Shown here: piece after piece, positions 9,163-21,338 of the stretch
Numbering within the stretch: position 1 is the first letter of the stretch
Layout of the letters: each line of letters starts with the position of its first letter
Source of the DNA: Streptomyces sp. NRRL S-455
GTDB lineage: Bacteria > Actinomycetota > Actinomycetes > Streptomycetales > Streptomycetaceae
Reading direction: 5' to 3'
NCBI RefSeq assembly: GCF_000717875.1
Contig: NZ_JOCT01000012.1
Coordinates: forward strand, 124,001 to 188,000
DNA length: 64,000 nucleotides
Program-made: the position numbers and the translations under genes
The notes under the pieces: generated by a model
Seen by the model: the letters and a program-made list of their open reading frames with translations, nothing else
Database searches by the model: none
Told to the model about the DNA's origin: nothing

Positions 9163-10044
9163 ATGACCATGGAGCTTCCTCTGGTCGTGGGCGTCGACGG
9201 ATCGGACGGCAGCCTCCTGGCGGTCGACTGGGCGGTGGACGAGGCCGCCCGGCACGGTCTTCCCCTGCGGCTGGTCCACGGCTCCCTCTGGGAACGGTAC
9301 GAGGACCTCACTCCGTCGGACGGTCCGGACCGCCCCACGGCGCAGGTGATGGCCGGACACATCGTCGCCTCCGCGGCGGAGCGCGCCGGGCGGCGCAACC
9401 CCGACGTGAAGGTGTCCACCGACGTCCTCCTCGACGACGGGGCGGACGCCCTCCTGCACGCGGGCAACAACGCCACCGCCCTGATCACGGGGTCGCAGGG
9501 CCGCAGCGAGCTGCAGGGACTGCTGCTGGGCTCCGTCGGACTGGCGGTCGCCGCCCGCGCGCACTGCCCGGTGGTCGTGGTGCGCGGCGACCAGGCCGGC
9601 CTGGCCGGCACACACGAACGGATCCTTCTCGGGGCCGGATACCCCGACACCAGTGAGGAGGCGGCACGATTCGCCTTCCGTGAGGCGGAGGCCCGCGGGT
9701 GCGTTCTGGACGTGATCCGGACCTGGCGCCGCCCCGCGCACGAGACCACCGGCGCGGCCGCGCCCGCCGAGTCACCCGACCGGGATCACGAGGAGCGGGC
9801 CCGCGCCGAGCTCGACGGGCTGCTCCGCGAGGTTACGGCCGAGTACCCCGGTGTACGCGTGCACCGGACGACGGTCGAGGGCCCGGCCCGCAAGGTGCTG
9901 GTGCACCGCTCGGCCGCGGCCGACCTGGTGATCCTCGGGGCCCGGCGCCGGCAGGGCCACTTCGGGCTGCAGCTCGGCAGGGTGGCCCACACGCTGCTGC
10001 ACCACGCCGGCTGCCCGGTGGCCGTCGTACCGCAGCGCGTCTAG
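9163..10044 (+). CDS. Universal stress protein, two UspA domains
   Basis: The product has 293 residues, the same length as the Usp at 7035 and clearly its paralogue. Domain 1 starts PLVVGVDGSDGSLLAVDWAV and holds ALITGSQGRSELQGLLLGSVG. Domain 2 holds LVILGARRRQGHFGLQLGRVAH. The ATG at 9163 has GGTGGGA upstream. Its stop codon merges with the AGGAGGAG ribosome site of the GH65 gene, so the two are cotranscribed. The tandem Usp architecture and the palindrome upstream suggest expression under oxygen limitation or stationary phase. Confidence 0.92.
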   Translation: MTMELPLVVGVDGSDGSLLAVDWAVDEAARHGLPLRLVHGSLWERYEDLTPSDGPDRPTAQVMAGHIVASAAERAGRRNPDVKVSTDVLLDDGADALLHAGNNATALITGSQGRSELQGLLLGSVGLAVAARAHCPVVVVRGDQAGLAGTHERILLGAGYPDTSEEAARFAFREAEARGCVLDVIRTWRRPAHETTGAAAPAESPDRDHEERARAELDGLLREVTAEYPGVRVHRTTVEGPARKVLVHRSAAADLVILGARRRQGHFGLQLGRVAHTLLHHAGCPVAVVPQRV

Positions 10045-10058
10045 GAGGAGACAGCCCC

Positions 10059-12428
10059 GTGACGGACCGGACGCTGGAGTACGAGGGATACCGTCCCGCC
10101 GAGGAACGGCTGCGCGAGTCGCTGTGCACCCTGGGCAACGGCTACTTCGCCACCCGAGGGGCGCTGCCCGAATGCGGGGCGGACGACGTGCACTACCCGG
10201 GCACCTACGTGGCCGGCTGCTACAACCGCCTCACCTCCGAGGTCGCGGGACGCCGGGTGGAGAACGAGGACCTGGTGAACCTCCCCGACTGGCTGCCGCT
10301 GCGCTACCGCCTCGCGGGCGGGGAGTGGCTCACGCCGGACACGGCGACCGTCCTGGACCACCGCCAGACCCTCCACCTGGAGGTGGGGCTGCTGGAGCGC
10401 CGCACCCGCTACACCCTCGGCGAGGGGCGGGCGCTGACCGTAAGGCAGCTGCGGCTGGTGCACATGGCCGATCCGCACATCGCCGCGCTGCGCACCGAGT
10501 TCACCGCCGAGGGCGGCGCCGCCGAGCTGGAGGTGGAGGCGGCGATCGACGGGTCGGTCACCAATGCCGGAGTGCCGCGCTACCGCGACCTGGACGGCAG
10601 CCACCTGACCCATGTGCAGACCGGTACCGCCACGCCCGGCACGGTGTGGCTGCGCTGCCGCACCCGCACCTCCGACATCCGCGTCGCCCTGGCCGCCCGG
10701 CTGACGGCCCCGGCGCCCATCACGGACGCGCCCGGACCCACGCGGGCCGTTCAGCGGCTCACGCTGTCCCTGACCCCCGGTCGCACCGAGACCGTCGACA
10801 AGACCGTCGCCCTCCACACCTCGCGCGACCTGGCGATCAGCGACCCGCTGCAGGCAGCGGTGGAGCGGGTGAGCGCGGCACCGGACTTCGACGGACTGCC
10901 GGCCTCGCACCGGACCGCCTGGGACCAGCTGTGGCGCCGGGCCGAACTCGACGTCCCGGGCGAAGCCGGCTCCATCCTGCGCCTCCATCTCTTCCACGTG
11001 CTCCAGACCCTCTCGCCGCACACCGCCGACCTGGACGTGGGTGTGCCGGCCCGGGGACTGCACGGCGAGGCCTACCGCGGGCACGTCTTCTGGGACGAGC
11101 TCTTCGTCCTGCCGTATCTGAACCTGCACTTCCCCGAGGTGTCCCGCGCCCTGCTGCACTACCGTCACCGGCGCCTGGACCGGGCCCGCGCCGCGGCACG
11201 GGCCACCGGCCGGCGCGGGGCGCTGTACCCGTGGCAGAGCGGCAGCGACGGTCGTGAGGAGAGCCAGCGGCTGCACCTCAACCCCCGCTCGGGCCGCTGG
11301 CTGCCCGACCACACCCACCTCCAGCACCACGTCGGTTCGGCGATCGCGTACAACGTGTGGCAGTACTGCGAGGCCGGCGGCGACGCCGAGTTCCTGCACA
11401 CCAAGGGTGCCGAGATGCTGCTGCAGATCTCGCGCTTCTGGGCCGACTCGGCCACCTGGGACGAGTCCCTGGGGCGGCACCGCATCCGGGGCGTGGTGGG
11501 CCCCGACGAGTACCACGAGGCCTACCCGCACTCAGAGCGGCCCGGCCTGGACGACAACGCCTACACCAACGTCATGGCGGCCTGGGTGCTCACCCGCACC
11601 CTGGACGTGCTGCGCACCCTGCCCGCACCCCGCCGCCGCGAACTCGTCGAACGCACCGACCTGGACGACGGTGAAACGGAGCACTGGGAGCATGTCTCCC
11701 GCACCCTCCACGTCCCCTTCCACGACGGGATCATCAGCCAGTTCGAGGGCTACGGCGACCTCGCGGAGCTCGACTGGAACGCCTACCTGGAGCGCTACGG
11801 CGACATCCGGCGGCTGGACCGGATCCTGGAGGCCGAGGGTGACAGCGTGAACCACTACAAGGCCTCCAAACAGGCCGACGTGCTGATGCTCGGCTACCTC
11901 TTCTCGCCGACCGAACTGCAGGGACTCTTCGACCGGTTGGGCTACGGGCTGGACGAGGAGACCTGGCAGCGCACCGTCGACTACTACCTCGCCCGCACCA
12001 GCCACGGCTCCACCCTCAGCGGGCTGGTGCACGGCTGGGTCCTGGCCCGGTGCCGGCGTTCCGAGGCGTGGAAGTTCTGCCAGGAGGCCCTGCGGGGCGA
12101 CATCGCCGACCTGCAGGGCGGCACCACCGGCGAGGGCATCCACCTGGGCGCCATGGCCGGCACCCTCGACCTGGTCCAGCGGGGACTGACCGGCCTGGAG
12201 ACCCGCGCCGGGGCGCTGTGGCTGGACCCCGTGCCCCTGCCGGAGCTGTCGTCCTACGGGTTCTCCATCGCCTACCAGGGCCACTGGGGCATCCGGCTGC
12301 GCCTGACCAGCGGACGGCTGGAGATCGCCGTGCCGCCGTCCGACCTTCCGCCGATCGACGTCGAACTGCCCGACCGCTCGGTCGGCGTCGAGCCGGGCGA
12401 GACCGCCACGCTGGTGGTTCCCGACTGA
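10059..12428 (+). CDS. GH65 glycoside phosphorylase (trehalose/kojibiose/maltose phosphorylase-like)
   Basis: The product has 789 residues, typical of GH65 disaccharide phosphorylases. The GTG start at 10059 has AGGAGGAG eight bases upstream. The N-terminal beta-sandwich begins with YRPAEERLRESLCTLGNGYFATRGA. The (alpha/alpha)6 barrel holds the general-acid Glu in VVGPDEYHE near residue 483, KASKQADVLML near residue 603, and the phosphate-binding SHGSTLSGLVHG near residue 648. The phosphate site argues for phosphorolysis rather than hydrolysis, giving a sugar-1-phosphate and glucose. Which alpha-linked disaccharide is used cannot be settled. Coupling to a Usp gene suggests use of stored sugar under stress. 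Confidence 0.9.
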   Translation: MTDRTLEYEGYRPAEERLRESLCTLGNGYFATRGALPECGADDVHYPGTYVAGCYNRLTSEVAGRRVENEDLVNLPDWLPLRYRLAGGEWLTPDTATVLDHRQTLHLEVGLLERRTRYTLGEGRALTVRQLRLVHMADPHIAALRTEFTAEGGAAELEVEAAIDGSVTNAGVPRYRDLDGSHLTHVQTGTATPGTVWLRCRTRTSDIRVALAARLTAPAPITDAPGPTRAVQRLTLSLTPGRTETVDKTVALHTSRDLAISDPLQAAVERVSAAPDFDGLPASHRTAWDQLWRRAELDVPGEAGSILRLHLFHVLQTLSPHTADLDVGVPARGLHGEAYRGHVFWDELFVLPYLNLHFPEVSRALLHYRHRRLDRARAAARATGRRGALYPWQSGSDGREESQRLHLNPRSGRWLPDHTHLQHHVGSAIAYNVWQYCEAGGDAEFLHTKGAEMLLQISRFWADSATWDESLGRHRIRGVVGPDEYHEAYPHSERPGLDDNAYTNVMAAWVLTRTLDVLRTLPAPRRRELVERTDLDDGETEHWEHVSRTLHVPFHDGIISQFEGYGDLAELDWNAYLERYGDIRRLDRILEAEGDSVNHYKASKQADVLMLGYLFSPTELQGLFDRLGYGLDEETWQRTVDYYLARTSHGSTLSGLVHGWVLARCRRSEAWKFCQEALRGDIADLQGGTTGEGIHLGAMAGTLDLVQRGLTGLETRAGALWLDPVPLPELSSYGFSIAYQGHWGIRLRLTSGRLEIAVPPSDLPPIDVELPDRSVGVEPGETATLVVPD

Positions 12429-12459
12429 CCGCGGGCGACCCGGGCGAGCCGGGCCACCC

Positions 12460-13266
12460 TCACCCGTTGATCCCGCTGTAGTGCCGCAGCCCCCACCGCC
12501 ACACCAGTCGCGCGCCCAGATACGCGAGCAGTCCGAGCAGGGGCGAGGCGGCCGCCAGCCAATAGGGCACGCCGGTGGTGTGGCCGTGGCCGGTCAGGAC
12601 CGCCGCCGGGAAGTACGCGACGAACGCGAGGGGGAGGCCGAAGGTGAGGAAGCCGCCCACCGCCTTGGGCAGAACGTTCAGCGGGTAGCTGCCGAAGGTG
12701 CCGAGGAGTTCCTCCAGCCAGCGGCCCCACATGTCGGCGGCCGGGAAGCGCAGGGCCGCGCTGGCCACCACCGTGAACAGGGCCGCCTCCAGCAGCATGC
12801 CGCCCAGCACGGCCGCGATCAGGTAGGTGACGCGGCCCGCCGTCCAGTCCAGGTCGCTGCGGGACAGCGCGCCCACCATCAGGCCCGCCGCGACCGTCAG
12901 GTCCCCGATGGCGTTGGTGGGGAAGAACGCCAGCTGGATCTGGCGGTGGACCGGCATGGGACGCATCAGGTAGATGTCGACCCGGCCCTCCTGGATCTGC
13001 CGGCCGGCCCAGTGCATCCGGCCCAGGAACAGCACGAACAGCCCGTGCGCGAGCATCCGCGTCGCCGGGATCAGCAGCACGTCGGAGCTGTCCCAGCCGC
13101 CCATCCCGGCGAACCGGGACAGCAGCACCGTGGCGAACACGATCACCGACACCTGCCAGATCGCCCCGATCGCGATCATCAGCAGGAACTCGGTGCGGTA
13201 CTCCAGCTGCGCGCGGAAGTTGAGCGCGGTGACGCGCCACACGATCCGCAGAGCCTTCAGCGACAT
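12460..13266 (-). CDS. ABC-2 type transporter permease (third gene of operon)
   Basis: The product has 268 residues and six hydrophobic helices. It begins MSLKALRIVWRVTALNFRAQLEYRTEFLL, the characteristic start of ABC-2 permeases in exporters of the DUF990/YhhJ-like group. It starts at ATG 13266, one base after the stop of the upstream permease, so the two are translationally linked. Together with the two genes upstream it forms a complete exporter: one ATPase and two membrane subunits. The exported substrate is unknown. The gene converges on the GH65 gene with a 31-base gap. Confidence 0.88.
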   Translation of the reverse strand: MSLKALRIVWRVTALNFRAQLEYRTEFLLMIAIGAIWQVSVIVFATVLLSRFAGMGGWDSSDVLLIPATRMLAHGLFVLFLGRMHWAGRQIQEGRVDIYLMRPMPVHRQIQLAFFPTNAIGDLTVAAGLMVGALSRSDLDWTAGRVTYLIAAVLGGMLLEAALFTVVASAALRFPAADMWGRWLEELLGTFGSYPLNVLPKAVGGFLTFGLPLAFVAYFPAAVLTGHGHTTGVPYWLAAASPLLGLLAYLGARLVWRWGLRHYSGING

Positions 13267-13267
13267 C

Positions 13268-14071
13268 TCAGCCTCCCTGCGAGATCACACGCCGGGCGGC
13301 CCGCCGCCACAGCAACCGGGTGAACAGCGCCAGCACCACGACCCAGCCCGCCTGCACGGAGAGCTGGAACGCCGCATCGGACAGCGGGATCCGCCCCACG
13401 TACAGGGACAACGGCACGCTCAGCGTCGCCTGGAACGGCAGGAAGGCGCTCATCGTCACGAACCAGTCCGGGAAGAACCACAGCGGCGCGTACACCCCGG
13501 ACAGCAGGTTCTGCGCGAACAGCAGGATGAGCATCGCCGCGGTGTTGCGGATCGTCCAGAAGCACAACTGGTCCAGCACGAGCATGACGTAGTACAGGAC
13601 CCACTGGCCCAGCAGCATGCTCAGCAGGAACACACCGGCCACCGACGCCGAGCGGGGTGGTTCGACGACCCCCGCGGTCAGGCAGATCACGTACCCGGTC
13701 AGCGCCCACGCCAGCCCGTACAGCTGCTCCCCGGCGGCCCGCAGGGCGTAGTAGCGCTGCGGGGGCAGCGGACGCAGGTACCAGTAGACGATCGTGCCGA
13801 AGTGCATGTGCTGGAGCACGGTGTCCCGGCCCGCGTACTGGTCCAGCTCCCGCAGCCGGGAGGCCAGCACGGCCAGTACGGCGTACGTGACGGCCTGGTC
13901 GCGGCTCAGCCCCGCGGTGGTGCCGGTGTGCGCGTACAGGCCGCGCCACAGCGACCAGACCAGCACCACCTGCACGGCCAGCCGGAGGGCGACGGCGGTC
14001 ATCCGGGGCGGGGCGTTCAGCTCGCCCAGCGGGGTGACGCGGGCGGCGCGCCAGGCGTGCGGCGCGGCCAC
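13268..14071 (-). CDS. ABC-2 type transporter permease (second gene of operon)
   Basis: The product has 267 residues with about six membrane helices, including VALRLAVQVVLVWSLWRGLYAHT and YALRAAGEQLYGLAWALTGYVICL. It belongs to the ABC-2 membrane family and is the likely heterodimer partner of the next permease. The GTG start at 14071 directly abuts the TGA stop of the ATPase gene. Some N-terminal residues (AAPHAWRAARVTPLGELNAPPRM) precede the first helix, as in homologues. Confidence 0.87.
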   Translation of the reverse strand: MAAPHAWRAARVTPLGELNAPPRMTAVALRLAVQVVLVWSLWRGLYAHTGTTAGLSRDQAVTYAVLAVLASRLRELDQYAGRDTVLQHMHFGTIVYWYLRPLPPQRYYALRAAGEQLYGLAWALTGYVICLTAGVVEPPRSASVAGVFLLSMLLGQWVLYYVMLVLDQLCFWTIRNTAAMLILLFAQNLLSGVYAPLWFFPDWFVTMSAFLPFQATLSVPLSLYVGRIPLSDAAFQLSVQAGWVVVLALFTRLLWRRAARRVISQGG

Positions 14072-15076
14072 TCAGACCTCCTCGACGTGCACGTACGCGG
14101 CCCGCATCACGTCTTCGAGGTCGGCCTCGTCGAGGGCGACGTCCGTGACCTCGTACCGCTCGATGACGGCCTTCAGCGCCTGGTGGACGGTGGGTGCCCC
14201 GGGCCCGTCGGGGCCGAAGACGACCCGCGCGCCCTCGTGCCGCAGCAGGGCGGTCCCGGGCGGCGGCACGACCTCGGCGTGCGCGTCGGCGAGCGTGGCC
14301 CGCACCTGCCAGGTCGAGCCGAACTTGCGCCGGATCTCGTCCAGGGTGCCGTCCAGCACCAGCCGGCCGTGGTTGACCAGCACCACCCGCTCGGCGAGCC
14401 GCTCCACCTCGGTCATGTCGTGCGTGGTCAGCAGCACCGTACGGCCGCGCTGCTCCACCTGGTGGCGCAGGAACTCCCGCACCTGCTCCTTGACCACCAC
14501 GTCCATGCCGATGGTCGGCTCGTCGAGGAACACCACCGGCGGGTCGTGCAGCAGCGCGGCTGCCAGGTCGCTGCGCACCCGCTGGCCGAGGGAGAGATGA
14601 CGGACCCGGGTGTCCCAGAAGGACGACAGCTCCAGGATGTCGTCGAACTCCTTCAGGCGGGCGGCGTGTTCGGCTTTCGGCACCTCGTAGATGTCCCGCA
14701 GGATCGCGAACGACTCGCGCACCGGCAGATCCCACCACAGCTGGGTGCGCTGCCCGAACACCGCGCCGACGTTCCGGGCGTTGCGCTCCCGCTCCTGGTA
14801 CGGCACCACGCCCGCGACCCGGGCCTCGCCGGACGTCGGCGTGAGGATGCCGGTCAGCATCTTGATGGTGGTGGACTTGCCGGCACCGTTCGGGCCGAGC
14901 AGGGCGAGCAGTTCGCCCGGGGCCACGTCGAAGGAGATGTCCGTGACGGCGTGCTTGGCCACCCGCTCGGGGTTGACCAGCGATCTGACGGCGCCCAGGA
15001 AGCCGGGACGGCGGACGGTGGTGTGGAAGGTCCGGGACAGCCCGCGGACCTCGATGGCGACATCCAATCGACTCAC
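14072..15076 (-). CDS. ABC transporter ATP-binding protein (DrrA-like exporter ATPase)
   Basis: The 334-residue product has Walker A LLGPNGAGKSTTIKML near residue 62, a signature region LSLGQRVRSDLA, Walker B VVFLDEPTIGMD and the H-loop LLTTHDMTE. A C-terminal extension of about 90 residues is typical of exporter ATPases paired with ABC-2 permeases. A longer start (GTG 15097) exists, but GTG 15076 is preferred because GAGGGAG lies about six bases upstream of it. It is the first gene of the exporter operon; AT-rich repeats upstream are the likely control region. Confidence 0.9.
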   Translation of the reverse strand: MSRLDVAIEVRGLSRTFHTTVRRPGFLGAVRSLVNPERVAKHAVTDISFDVAPGELLALLGPNGAGKSTTIKMLTGILTPTSGEARVAGVVPYQERERNARNVGAVFGQRTQLWWDLPVRESFAILRDIYEVPKAEHAARLKEFDDILELSSFWDTRVRHLSLGQRVRSDLAAALLHDPPVVFLDEPTIGMDVVVKEQVREFLRHQVEQRGRTVLLTTHDMTEVERLAERVVLVNHGRLVLDGTLDEIRRKFGSTWQVRATLADAHAEVVPPPGTALLRHEGARVVFGPDGPGAPTVHQALKAVIERYEVTDVALDEADLEDVMRAAYVHVEEV

Positions 15077-15156
15077 CAACTCCCTCGTGGTGAACACAGA
15101 CGCGGCCGGTCGGCTGGAGGGCCGACCGGCCGCGGACGATGTCCCGACACTGTCAA

Positions 15157-15190
15157 AATGTCGATCAATTGGTCAATCGATTAATCGATC
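15157..15190 (-). promoter_or_regulatory. AT-rich repeat region upstream of the ABC-2 exporter operon
   Basis: This AT-rich patch is unusual for the surrounding GC content. It contains tandem AATCGATT/AATCGAT (15175-15189) and a nearby TCGATCAATTGG (15161-15172), giving overlapping palindromes centred on ATCGAT. It lies between the beta-galactosidase stop and the exporter ATPase start, about 80-115 bases upstream of the latter, so it may hold the promoter and an operator. The cognate regulator is not identified. Confidence 0.4.
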
Positions 15191-15216
15191 TTTTACCTTG
15201 CGCGGTGCCTCGCGCG

Positions 15217-18093
<2,877 letters not shown>

Positions 18094-18975
18094 TCAGCCC
18101 TTGATGCCGGTCTGGGCGATCCCCTGCACCAGCCAGCGCTGGAGGAAGAGGAAGACGAACACCAGGGGCAGTATGGAAATGGCCGTGGCCATGAAGATCA
18201 GGTGGTAGTTGACGGTCTGGTTCGTCATGTACGACGACAGCGCCACCTGGACGGTCCAGGCACTCGGATCCTGCCCGATGACCAGGGGCCACAGGAAGGA
18301 GTTCCAGCCGGCGATGAACGTGATCGTGGCCATCGCCGCGAAGAAGTTCAGCGAGTTGGGTACGACGATTCGCCAGTACGCGCCCCAGTAGCCGAGCCCG
18401 TCCACGCGTGCCGCCTCCTCCAGCTCCTTGGGGAACCCCAGGAAGTACTGCCGGAAGAGGAAGCAGGTGAAACCACTGAACAGGCCCGGGATGATGAGAC
18501 CCCGGTAACTGTCCACCCAGCCGAGGGAGGACACGAGCACGAAGCTCGGCACGAAGGTGACGGCCGTCGGGACCATCAGGGTCGCCAGGACGGCGTAGAA
18601 GACCTTGTTGGCGTGCTTGTACGGGATGCGGGCGAGGCCGTACCCGGCCAGCGAGCAGATCAGCAGGATGCCCGCGGTGTGCAGGACCGCGACGACGACG
18701 GAGTTCCACAGGGACCGGGCGAAGTCGACGGTGACGTCGTCGAAGGGCTCGGTGAAGTTGCTCCACTGGATGGAGGTGGGGAACCACTTCCATTCCTCGC
18801 CCGTGATCTCCGGGTCCGTCATCAGCGCGTTGCGGACGATCAGGTAGAAGGGGACCAGGAAGAGGACGGCGGCGACACCGGTCGCGACATAGAGGCCGGT
18901 GTTGCCGATGACGCCGCCCCGCTTGCCCGTGACCGGCTTCGTGACCTTGTCGAGGTCGGGTGCTGTGGTGGTCAC
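18094..18975 (-). CDS. Carbohydrate ABC transporter permease (MalG type)
   Basis: The product has 293 residues and six membrane helices. The EAA loop EEAARVDGLGYWGAYWRIVVPNS lies near residue 190, the site that contacts the ATPase. It starts with GTG 18975 overlapping the upstream permease stop as GTGA, and ends 12 bases before the beta-galactosidase start. With the MalF-type partner it forms the membrane channel for a disaccharide, probably a beta-galactoside given the lacZ next to it. Confidence 0.92.
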   Translation of the reverse strand: MTTTAPDLDKVTKPVTGKRGGVIGNTGLYVATGVAAVLFLVPFYLIVRNALMTDPEITGEEWKWFPTSIQWSNFTEPFDDVTVDFARSLWNSVVVAVLHTAGILLICSLAGYGLARIPYKHANKVFYAVLATLMVPTAVTFVPSFVLVSSLGWVDSYRGLIIPGLFSGFTCFLFRQYFLGFPKELEEAARVDGLGYWGAYWRIVVPNSLNFFAAMATITFIAGWNSFLWPLVIGQDPSAWTVQVALSSYMTNQTVNYHLIFMATAISILPLVFVFLFLQRWLVQGIAQTGIKG

Positions 18976-19937
18976 TTGGACTCCTCACCCCTTCCGAAGC
19001 CCATGAGCTTGCCTTGGAACAACGTGACGAGACAGATGAGCAGGGTCAGGACGACCGCGCCCGCGCTGCCCACGCCGTAGTTCTGGTTCTCGCCCAGCGC
19101 CATCTTGTACAGCTCGACCAGCGGCGGCTGGCCCCAGGTGGCCTTGGGCAGCAGGTTCCAGAACTCGTCGAACGCCTGGTAGGCGGCGACGAGCAGCAGC
19201 AGGATCACCGCGGTCGAGGTCGCCCGCAGCTGGGGCAGCGTGATGTGCCGGAAGGTCTGCCAGCCCGGCTTGGCGCCGTCGATGGCCGCGGCCTCGTACA
19301 GCTCCCGCGGGATGTTCTGCAGCGCCGCGATGAAGAGGATCATGTAGAAGCCCGACTGGAGCCACAGGCGGACGGTCACGATGACCAGCCAGTACCAGGG
19401 CGGATCGGGATTGGCCAGCCAGGCGACGTTGTCGATGCCGACCCAGCCGAGCACGGTGTTGGCCAGGCCGAAGCGGACGCCGTTGAAGATGGACATCTTC
19501 CAGATCAGCGCGGCGGCGACATAGCTGACCGCGGTGGGCAGGAAGAACACCGACCGGAAGAACGCCCGCATGAACGTCAGGCGGTTCACCAGCAGGGCGA
19601 GCCCCAGTGACATCGCCCAGGTGGCGGGCACGATGAAGGCGGCGAAGACGGTGAACGTGACGAGCGAGTTCAGGAAGTCGTCGTTGGTCAGGATCGACTT
19701 GTAGTTCTCGAGGCCGACGAACTCGCTCGGCGTGACGGTGAAGCGCGCCTCGTAGAAGCTGAGCCAGATGCTCCAGCCGATGGGTACGAAGACGAAGATC
19801 ACCAGGCCGATGAGGAACGGCCCGGTGAAGAGCCAGAAGTTGAAGGTGCTGCTCGCCCTGAGTCCCCGCCGCGGCCGGTCCTCGGAGACCTTGGCCGGGG
19901 CGGGGGAGGCGACCCCGCGTGTGGTGGTGGTCGACAT
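18972..19937 (-). CDS. Carbohydrate ABC transporter permease (MalF type)
   Basis: The product has 321 residues, with an N-terminal hydrophilic tail of about 35 residues and six membrane helices (first FNFWLFTGPFLIGLVIFVFVPI). The EAA loop YEAAAIDGAKPGWQTFRHITLPQL lies near residue 225. The ATG at 19937 is chosen because the longer upstream frame has no membrane or family character. It lies 20 bases after the binding-protein gene. No ATPase gene is present in the operon; in Streptomyces such importers usually share the MsiK ATPase. Confidence 0.92.
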   Translation of the reverse strand: MSTTTTRGVASPAPAKVSEDRPRRGLRASSTFNFWLFTGPFLIGLVIFVFVPIGWSIWLSFYEARFTVTPSEFVGLENYKSILTNDDFLNSLVTFTVFAAFIVPATWAMSLGLALLVNRLTFMRAFFRSVFFLPTAVSYVAAALIWKMSIFNGVRFGLANTVLGWVGIDNVAWLANPDPPWYWLVIVTVRLWLQSGFYMILFIAALQNIPRELYEAAAIDGAKPGWQTFRHITLPQLRATSTAVILLLLVAAYQAFDEFWNLLPKATWGQPPLVELYKMALGENQNYGVGSAGAVVLTLLICLVTLFQGKLMGFGRGEESK

Positions 19938-19957
19938 GTCGAGATCCGTCCGGCGGT

Positions 19958-21223
19958 CTATCCGAAGAGCTTCTTGAGCTCGGCGTCGACCTTCTTCTCC
20001 GCGGCGTCCAGCTGGGCCTTGGGGTCGCCGTTCTTGCGGACGGTGTTGGCGATCACGTCCCAGAACGCGGCGATCATGGACTGCGTCCAGCCGATGTTGT
20101 CGAAGTGGCCGAACTCGTTGAAGAGCTTGACGCCCTCGGCCGGCAGGCCGGACTTCAGCTTGTCCGCGGACTGGGCGAGGGAGGTGCGCGGCGGGATGTG
20201 GAAGCCGTAGGAGGTGGCGAAGTCCTCCTGGTACTGCTTCTGGTCGATCCACAGCCACTTGACGTATTCCTTGGCCGCGTCGACGTTATTGCTCTTGGCG
20301 TTGACGAACATCGACCAGCCGCCGTTGTAGACCGACTGCTTGCCGGCCGAGCCGACCTTCGGGAACGGGAAGATGCCGATGTCGTCGCCGAGCGCCTTCT
20401 GCATGGCCGGCATGGCCCACATGCCGCACCACTGGATCGCGGTGAGGCCCTGGATGAACGCCGACGGGTCCCAGGAGTCGGCGGGGGCGTCGAGGAGCAG
20501 GTTGCCGCTGGTGAAGAGACCGCGCAGCTGCTTGAGGCCGTCGGCGACCGCGTCGGTGTTGAAGGCGGGCTTGTTGTCCGCGGTGAGGGTGTCGGCGCCG
20601 GCCGACCAGATCAGCGGGCGGTCGATCGAGGTCAGGTCGTTGCCGAGGAAGATGCCCTTGACCTTCTTCGTGGTCAGCTTGTCGGCGGCCTCGATCAGCT
20701 CCTCCAGCGTGGTCGGCACCTCGACCTTCGCCTTCTCGAACAGCGAGGGCCGGTAGAAGAGGAACTGCGGGTCGTCGATCATCCGGACGCCGTATATCTT
20801 CCCGTCGACCGTGTGCGACTTGATGTCGGCCGGGTTGAAGTCGTCCTTGACCGGTTCGATGATGTCCGTCAGGTCCGCCACCTGGCCGCTCTTGACCATC
20901 TGGATCTGCGGGTGGAACTCGAAGACGTCCGGTGCGTTCTTGGTGAGCAGCGCGGCGAACAGCTTCTGCTCGAAGTTGTTGCCCGTGATCCACTGGGTGC
21001 TCACGTTGGCGTCCTTGTACGCCTTCGCGTACCGCTTCACGGCCTGCTCGACGCCGGGCTCGCCGTACGCGTGGAAGTACTGGACCAGGCCCTTGCCCGA
21101 CCCGGCCCCGCCGCCCCGGCCGGTGTTGCTGCCGCACGCGGCGAGTCCGCCGGCGGCGGCCAGGCCCATCGCGGCCCGCATTACGGTTCGGCGGTCCCAG
21201 TTCATGTTGCTCGATGCCGACAT
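19958..21223 (-). CDS. Sugar ABC transporter solute-binding lipoprotein
   Basis: The product has 421 residues. The N-terminus has a twin-arginine motif (NWDRRTVMRAAMG) followed by the lipobox LAAC near residue 31, so it is probably a Tat-exported lipoprotein. The rest matches family 1 extracellular sugar-binding proteins, with NAPDVFEFHPQ and PLIWSAGADTLTADNKPAFNTD. The ATG at 21223 has AAGGA upstream. It is the first gene of the operon with two permeases and lacZ, and probably captures a beta-galactoside. A long inverted repeat lies in its leader/promoter region. Confidence 0.92.
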   Translation of the reverse strand: MSASSNMNWDRRTVMRAAMGLAAAGGLAACGSNTGRGGGAGSGKGLVQYFHAYGEPGVEQAVKRYAKAYKDANVSTQWITGNNFEQKLFAALLTKNAPDVFEFHPQIQMVKSGQVADLTDIIEPVKDDFNPADIKSHTVDGKIYGVRMIDDPQFLFYRPSLFEKAKVEVPTTLEELIEAADKLTTKKVKGIFLGNDLTSIDRPLIWSAGADTLTADNKPAFNTDAVADGLKQLRGLFTSGNLLLDAPADSWDPSAFIQGLTAIQWCGMWAMPAMQKALGDDIGIFPFPKVGSAGKQSVYNGGWSMFVNAKSNNVDAAKEYVKWLWIDQKQYQEDFATSYGFHIPPRTSLAQSADKLKSGLPAEGVKLFNEFGHFDNIGWTQSMIAAFWDVIANTVRKNGDPKAQLDAAEKKVDAELKKLFG

Positions 21224-21338
21224 GCTGACGTCCTTGTCTCGAGTGCGGCTGCGGCTCTTCGGCTCACTGCCGGGTGGCGCTCGGCCCGGTGGCTCGCGCC
21301 GGTTGGCTCAAAGAAGAGGTGCGGTGCGGGACGCTAGA

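Noticed and set aside
12974-15184. A 736-codon plus-strand frame opposite the ABC-2 exporter operon
   Set aside because: It is a composition artefact; the opposite strand carries Walker motifs and ABC-2 membrane helices.
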